Shown here: positions 14,476 to 18,661 of the stretch, piece after piece
How positions within the stretch are numbered: position 1 is the first letter of the stretch
Layout: every line of letters starts with the position of its first letter
Source: DATFLS01 sp964413425
GTDB lineage: Bacteria; Fidelibacterota; JAANXI01
Length of the DNA: 18,661 bases
Direction of reading: 5' to 3'
Assembly: GCA_964413425.1 (NCBI GenBank)
Contig: CAYPST010000082.1
Span: 1-18,661, forward strand
The notes under the pieces: model-generated
Told to the model about the DNA's origin: nothing
Databases searched by the model: none
What the model saw: the letters and a program-made list of their open reading frames with translations, nothing else
Made by a program: the position numbers and the translations under genes

Positions 14476-15258
14476 ATGAAACGTATTCGATACATCCACT
14501 GGAATGCTGACGAAGCCGCGGAACGTGCCGGCCGGTTTGATGCTGCGAAGTATGATGTTCGATATGCGGTGCCTTCTGGTCCGGCTCTTTTCCGGGAATT
14601 AAAGGAAACTCAACCGGATGCCATCGCCATCGATCTTTCCCGGCTTCCGTCCCAGGGAAGAGATGTCGGATTGACCGTGCGCAAAACAGCTTCCACCCGG
14701 CATATACCACTCCTGTATATCGGCGGTGAACCCGAGAAAGTCGAACCAATCCGCCGGTTGCTTCCGGATGCCGTGTATAGTACCTGGGACAGCATAGATC
14801 AGGCCCTGCAAGAGGCGTTGACTCATCCCCCGGATGATCCGGTGGTCCCGGATTCTGTTTTTGACGGCTATGCCGGAACTCCGCTGCCAAAGAAACTGGG
14901 TATTCGGGCGAAGAGCCGTATTCTTCTCCTGGATGCTCCCCAGAATTTTGAGAGAACCCTGGGGACCCTTCCGAAAGGCGCGCGATTGCTGGCAGAGATC
15001 AATGGCGAACCGGATATTATCATTTGTTTCACTGCTTCGCGGGAGAAGCTCAACCAACGTATCAAACAGCTGAGTTCATATGCTGAGCAGGCTTCGCTCT
15101 GGCTGGCCTGGCCGAAGAAGGCCTCAGGAATGAACAGCGATCTGTCCCAGCCAATCGTTCGTCAGGCCGGCTTATCGGCGGGGTTAGTCGATTACAAAAT
15201 CTGTTCCATTGATACAACCTGGTCTGGGCTTCTGTTCACACGGCGGACTCCGGATTAA
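14476..15258 (+). CDS. Receiver-like domain fused to DUF3052
   Basis: 260 aa from the ATG at 14476; in-frame starts at 14443 (ATG) and 14425 (TTG) would add 11 or 17 residues but the receiver fold begins at KRIRYIHWN, which favours 14476. Residues 3-112 resemble a response-regulator receiver: PDAIAIDLSRLP with Asp53 at the phospho-acceptor position and HIPLLYIGGEPEKV after it, but the conserved downstream lysine is not clear. Residues 132-257 match DUF3052: PLPKKLGIRAKSRILLLDAP, PDIIICFTASRE, LWLAWPKKASG and SAGLVDYKICSIDTTWSGLLFTRR. DUF3052 is usually a free-standing protein of unknown function. Phosphorylation control is possible but not shown. The next gene starts 58 bp downstream. Confidence 0.78.
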   Translation: MKRIRYIHWNADEAAERAGRFDAAKYDVRYAVPSGPALFRELKETQPDAIAIDLSRLPSQGRDVGLTVRKTASTRHIPLLYIGGEPEKVEPIRRLLPDAVYSTWDSIDQALQEALTHPPDDPVVPDSVFDGYAGTPLPKKLGIRAKSRILLLDAPQNFERTLGTLPKGARLLAEINGEPDIIICFTASREKLNQRIKQLSSYAEQASLWLAWPKKASGMNSDLSQPIVRQAGLSAGLVDYKICSIDTTWSGLLFTRRTPD

Positions 15259-15316
15259 ACTGGTCAAAGATACGACTGAAGAAATACGCCAATCCGGGAA
15301 GGAGGCATACCGATAC

Positions 15317-15673
15317 ATGATAAGCAGCATGAACGGCCGGATGATGGGATATTGTGGGATAGACTGCCGGCAATGTCCTGCCTATGTTGCCAGCAGGCAG
15401 GGAAATTCCCGCGAACGGGAAATACTGGCACAGGAATGGTCCACCGAGAAGTATCCGCTGTCGACGGAAGATATCTACTGTGAAGGGTGTAAGGCATCGG
15501 ATGATATGGTGATGTCCTTCTGCGCCGAATGTCCCGTACGGCGGTGCGCCCGGCATCAAAATATCTCGAACTGCTCGCAATGTATACATTATCCTTGTGA
15601 GGCGTTATCTCTGGTCTTTCAAAAATCCCCCGAAGCGCAGGAGATTTTGGATACACTGTACCGTGCCCGATGA
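15317..15673 (+). CDS. Cysteine-rich DUF3795-type protein
   Basis: 118 aa from the ATG at 15317, which follows AAGGAGG by 11 bases; the open frame runs further upstream into the DUF3052 gene but without a start signal. The start region MMGYCGIDCRQCPAY (9-23) is the hallmark of DUF3795 proteins. Eleven cysteines (13, 17, 20, 55, 58, 69, 72, 77, 86, 89, 94) are arranged as CxxxCxxC, CxxC, CxxC and CxxC groups suited to binding zinc or an iron-sulfur cluster. No function is established for the family. It converges on the minus-strand gene 38 bp downstream; no clear terminator lies between. Confidence 0.8.
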   Translation: MISSMNGRMMGYCGIDCRQCPAYVASRQGNSREREILAQEWSTEKYPLSTEDIYCEGCKASDDMVMSFCAECPVRRCARHQNISNCSQCIHYPCEALSLVFQKSPEAQEILDTLYRAR

Positions 15674-15711
15674 ATCCGCATACGGAGATTTTGATGCCAA
15701 CGGGCTGAGAC

Positions 15712-16509
15712 TTACTCCACCGGTGAAGTGATTTTTTCCTGCACTTCCAGGAGGGTCGCACCAAGGTGAACCAACATTTCCAGCCGTTTGATTTCATCAG
15801 AGAGATCATCCCCTGAAACTAAAATAACAGTCCGGTTCGGCGAAATGCCAATCGAAAGGTCGGTCTCTTTCCAGTGAGTGATCGCTGTGCGGAACTGGGG
15901 GGTGAGCAAACGTTCGGCCTGGGTTACAGAAGTGCCAAACGTTGCACAGATTCGCTGGAATCCAGCATCCTCCGGATAAATTCGGCGCATTGAGGAGAAC
16001 AGTTCCTCGGCATTTTTAATGGTGAGAGCGAACATTCTCCGGAGATCCGTGATAAAAATACGTTCCAGTCTTTGTTCCAGGGCGATATTCGGATCGATGC
16101 CCGGCCGGTCAGGCTGATCCTCCTGATAGAAATTCAATACGTTGCGGGGAAAAATCAGGATATACTCTGAAGACAGATTACTCGTTTCAGCTTCCCACAA
16201 AGTATAAAAACCGGATCGAATCAGTGACACGTTCCGGTAGGCAGCGGTCATTTTCTTCCGGGGATCCTCCTGGCTTACGGCTTCCATTTCCCAGGGAATT
16301 CCCTGCCGGGTTTCTCCGGAATACAAAAAGCAGCTGTTCACCGGCTTGCCGGATCGTGTTTTTTTGAACCGTTGCATCTGCCAGGTTTCGGATGGAGGAG
16401 GCCCCTGCACGTGCGAGCGATTACGACGAGCAAGGATTATCCCGGTTACAACCGGAATCAGGAGAAGAACCACGCCCAATCCGATGACAGGCCACGAGAA
16501 TAATGCCAT
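15712..16509 (-). CDS. Membrane-anchored protein of unknown function
   Basis: 265 aa that I do not recognise. Residues 5-26 form a single transmembrane helix (VIGLGVVLLLIPVVTGIIL) followed by basic ARRNRSH, so the bulk lies on the cytoplasmic side by the positive-inside rule. The soluble part looks alpha/beta, with a hydrophobic strand EYILIFPRNVLNFY and a C-terminal segment TDLSIGISPNRTVILVSGDD followed by an amphipathic helix. No catalytic motif is visible. AGAGGG lies about 10 bases before the start on the minus strand, so it should be translated. It diverges from the methyltransferase gene. Confidence 0.7.
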   Translation of the reverse strand: MALFSWPVIGLGVVLLLIPVVTGIILARRNRSHVQGPPPSETWQMQRFKKTRSGKPVNSCFLYSGETRQGIPWEMEAVSQEDPRKKMTAAYRNVSLIRSGFYTLWEAETSNLSSEYILIFPRNVLNFYQEDQPDRPGIDPNIALEQRLERIFITDLRRMFALTIKNAEELFSSMRRIYPEDAGFQRICATFGTSVTQAERLLTPQFRTAITHWKETDLSIGISPNRTVILVSGDDLSDEIKRLEMLVHLGATLLEVQEKITSPVE

Positions 16510-16589
16510 AGTTCAGTTCCCTCTAATCTGCATGACTTCTTTTCTACTATTTTCGGCGTTTATGGAAATTCCTGCAGTTCGTATCGGTG

Positions 16590-16603
16590 ATCCCCAGGGG
16601 GAT
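16590..16603. repeat. C/G palindrome ATCCCC-AG-GGGGAT
   Basis: A perfect 6-bp inverted repeat in the 189-bp gap between the divergent membrane-protein and methyltransferase genes. Flanking GTATC (16581-16585) and GATAC (16601-16605) offer an alternative pairing. Confidence 0.45.
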
Positions 16604-16698
16604 ACAGCCGGGCAAAGCGGCTTGTCATATCCATGGGAGTATTGTAGTTTTACTCGTGACTGACTGACAGATTCGACGCAAGGGTTCTTGATTATATC

Positions 16699-17667
16699 GT
16701 GACGCACAGAAATACATTTTACAATGAAGATTGTATCCGGGGTTGCGAGAAACATATCACCGATTCCTCCATTGATTTAATCATCACAGATCCTCCTTAC
16801 GGCATCCAAGGAGATCAGCTCCACAAACATTACAACAGAGATGAAGAATATGTACTAAATGGATACGTAGAGGTACCGGAACAAGAGTACGGGGAGTTCA
16901 GCCGGCAATGGATCAGGCAGGCGGAGCGGATTCTCAAGCCGGGCGGCGCCATGTATATTGTGTCCGGGTATACCAACTTGTTTCATATCCTGTCTGCACT
17001 CCGGGATACACAATTGCAGGAGCTGAACCACATCATCTGGAAATATAATTTCGGGGTCTATACCAGGAATAAGTTCGTCTCCTCACATTATCATATTCTC
17101 TATTATATCAAGCCTGGTGCTCCCCACACCTTCAACACTTACTGCAGATACGGTCCCCAGGAGAAGGATGCAGAAGGCGGGTCACGCAACTATCAGGATC
17201 GGGAAGATGTCTGGATAATCAACAAGGAGTATAAACCCGGGCAGCGGAAGAATAAGAACGAATTGCCGCTGGAACTGTTGAAAAAGATGATTCTCTACAG
17301 CAGCAATGAGGACGATCTGGTATGCGATCTCTTTTTGGGCAGTTTCTCCACTGCCCGGGCGGCTATCGGGTTGGGGCGGTATGCCATCGGCTTCGAGATC
17401 AGCCGGGAAGTATACCAATACCGTCGAGAAGAGATCCGGCAGGTGCGGTTCGGGGAAATGCTCGCCGACCTTCGCCAGCTGGAGATCTGGCAGCCGGAAA
17501 ACCAGGGCAAACCGTGGTCCGCGGAAGAAAAGCAGCGCCTTCAGGACCGTTTCCAGGCCCTTTCGGATCATGGTTATTCCAAGCAGGAGATCGTCGCCCG
17601 GCTGATGGATGAGCTTGGTCGTGGAAAATTCGCCATCCAAAAGATGGTGAAGAATTTGGAAGGGTGA
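16699..17667 (+). CDS. Orphan beta-class DNA methyltransferase (N6-adenine or N4-cytosine)
   Basis: 322 aa. The catalytic motif IV DPPYG (31-35) comes before the S-adenosylmethionine motif FLGSFSTARAA (212-222), the order of beta-class amino-methyltransferases; DPPY favours N6-adenine. In between lie ILKPGGAMYIVSG, IIWKYNFGVYTRNKFVSSHYHILYY and NKNELPLELLKKMI, the last matching the motif that precedes motif I. Residues from about 270 form an extension (WSAEEKQRLQDRFQALSDHGYSKQE...) that looks like a helix-turn-helix and could help read DNA. No restriction endonuclease or specificity subunit is nearby, so it may be an orphan regulator of replication or expression, or a remnant of a system. The GTG start lacks a good ribosome binding site. 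Confidence 0.85.
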   Translation: MTHRNTFYNEDCIRGCEKHITDSSIDLIITDPPYGIQGDQLHKHYNRDEEYVLNGYVEVPEQEYGEFSRQWIRQAERILKPGGAMYIVSGYTNLFHILSALRDTQLQELNHIIWKYNFGVYTRNKFVSSHYHILYYIKPGAPHTFNTYCRYGPQEKDAEGGSRNYQDREDVWIINKEYKPGQRKNKNELPLELLKKMILYSSNEDDLVCDLFLGSFSTARAAIGLGRYAIGFEISREVYQYRREEIRQVRFGEMLADLRQLEIWQPENQGKPWSAEEKQRLQDRFQALSDHGYSKQEIVARLMDELGRGKFAIQKMVKNLEG

Positions 17668-17760
17668 GGCTGCGTTTTTATGGAAAGCGGTTGTGTGAAA
17701 TGGTCCTGTTCGAGGTTTTCGTAGCTCAGGAACACAGAAAAAACGCTGGGTTTCTGTTTG

Positions 17761-18438
17761 CTACCTGATTCCATCCACCATCTCAAAGATATCCTCAAGG
17801 TTCACCTCTTCCAGAGAATCCACGATTCGGTCCGCTTGCAGGAGATTTTCCCGGTTCGTTGTGTTCGTCACCGCCAGACACCGGCAGCCGGCCGCATTGG
17901 CTGCTTCCACCCCGTTAGGCGCATCCTCGATGACCAGGCAGCGATCCGGGGGCAGATTCAGCGTATCGGCGGCCGTAAGGAAGATCTCGGGATCCGGCTT
18001 TGTCCGGGAGACATCGTCTCCGGTGATATAAACCCATTGATCATACGGGATCCCGGCCGAATTCAGGACCGCCTGCGATTTTGTCCGGCTCCCGCTGGTG
18101 GCAATCGCCAGCCGGCAGCGGTCATCCTGCAGACCGGCTTCGATTAAACTCTTGACACCGGGAAATGGCGGCAGCGCCTCTTCTGCCAGTAGTCGCAGAA
18201 AATACTCCTGGCGGTACCGGACCGCTTGTTGGACCTGTTCCCGGGAGAGGGTGACTCCGTGAGCCTGCGCACCAGCCTCCACGTAAGCTTCCGCGCCGCG
18301 TCCGATGCCGGTTTCAAAGTCTTCCCGGACGACGCCTTCCATACCAAACAGGTCCTCAAACACCTGACCGGTGGCCCGGGCATTTACTCCTTCGGTGTCA
18401 GCGATGACTCCGTCAACGTCGAAAATAAGACCGTACAT
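17761..18438 (-). CDS. HAD-superfamily hydrolase (beta-phosphoglucomutase-like)
   Basis: 225 aa from the ATG at 18438, which follows GAGGTG by 6 bases on the minus strand; an upstream in-frame ATG at 18474 would add 12 residues and has no clear signal. All four HAD motifs are present: FDVDGV (Asp7, Asp9), IATSGS (motif II, Thr114/Ser115), KPDPEIF (Lys147) and VIEDAPNGVEAA (Glu171, Asp172). The cap is a helical C1 type between residues 15 and 90. This matches subfamily IA enzymes such as beta-phosphoglucomutase or phosphoglycolate/sugar phosphatases. Ser/Thr substrate specificity cannot be read. It converges on the methyltransferase gene. Confidence 0.87.
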   Translation of the reverse strand: MYGLIFDVDGVIADTEGVNARATGQVFEDLFGMEGVVREDFETGIGRGAEAYVEAGAQAHGVTLSREQVQQAVRYRQEYFLRLLAEEALPPFPGVKSLIEAGLQDDRCRLAIATSGSRTKSQAVLNSAGIPYDQWVYITGDDVSRTKPDPEIFLTAADTLNLPPDRCLVIEDAPNGVEAANAAGCRCLAVTNTTNRENLLQADRIVDSLEEVNLEDIFEMVDGIR

Positions 18439-18661
18439 ATTATTCACCTCATCTCCCTCCATGATGTCTGCCATTAATGAATGGTGATATGTTAGCCCAT
18501 CTCCCTTGAATATACAAACAGCTGCTATAAATTATTACTCCTCACGGGGCATTCTTCATCTGAGCGCTCGGAGGTGCACGTTATTAGTCCCAATAGGGAC
18601 AGGATATTTCCAGCCTGGATTATTCATAAATAGCACACGGATACCCACGGAAACAGTGGAT
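18439..18661. other. Terminal non-coding region with palindrome and repeat fragment
   Basis: No gene is visible after the HAD start. GTCCC-AATA-GGGAC (18587-18600) is a perfect palindrome followed by AGGATATTTCC, and GCACACGGAT (18633-18642) repeats the 10-mer at 7761-7770. The promoter of the minus-strand HAD gene should lie here but no clear hexamers are seen. The window ends inside this region. Confidence 0.5.

Overview
The window reads as a chromosomal stretch of a Gram-negative, free-living bacterium of moderate GC content. One gene carries a lipoprotein signal, one a Sec-type signal and two carry twin-arginine (Tat) signals. The mix of an exported Gfo/Idh oxidoreductase, an enolase-superfamily enzyme, a DUF6807 (PmoA-like) protein and a UroD-like methyltransferase, together with long intergenic gaps full of palindromic repeats, recalls environmental phyla such as KSB1/Calditrichota, Latescibacterota, Planctomycetota or Hydrogenedentota. 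This placement is inference; no rRNA, tRNA or phylogenetic marker is present.

Layout. 1-640: repeat-rich, no convincing gene, holding the right end of one short inverted-repeat element and a complete 185-bp copy of the same family. 641-3515: a YbaK-type deacylase, a HypE/AIR-synthase-like protein and a YwaF/TMEM164-type membrane protein; the 420-bp gap before the last gene contains a second complete element (151 bp). 3609-6384: a beta-propeller lipoprotein and an RNase Z-like metallo-hydrolase, separated by 529 bp of repeat-like non-coding DNA. 6586-13302: the metabolic core, with a UroD-family methyltransferase followed by a tight five-gene run: DUF6807 protein, Tat-exported Gfo/Idh oxidoreductase, Tat-exported enolase-superfamily enzyme, a divergent class III cyclase-like protein and deoxyribose-phosphate aldolase (deoC). 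13538-15673: a small basic SAP/Rho-N-like protein, a 611-bp gap with a four-hairpin array, a receiver-DUF3052 fusion and a cysteine-rich DUF3795 protein. 15712-18438: an unrecognised membrane-anchored protein (minus), an orphan beta-class DNA methyltransferase (plus) and a HAD phosphatase/phosphomutase (minus).

How the genes may work together. The first three genes of the core operon and the upstream UroD-like gene look like a carbohydrate or sugar-acid degradation module that acts partly outside the cytoplasm; deoC could feed C3/C2 products into central metabolism. The substrate cannot be read from the sequence. The rest of the window looks like independent housekeeping or accessory genes.

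The most distinctive signal is not a gene. It is a family of small non-autonomous elements with termini of the form ATGACTATTAA-N5-CTCAG, two of them complete and each flanked by a roughly 10-bp direct repeat in exactly the position expected for a target-site duplication. Eight C-rich/G-rich palindromes, all outside coding sequence, form a second layer of repeats, two of them nested inside these elements.
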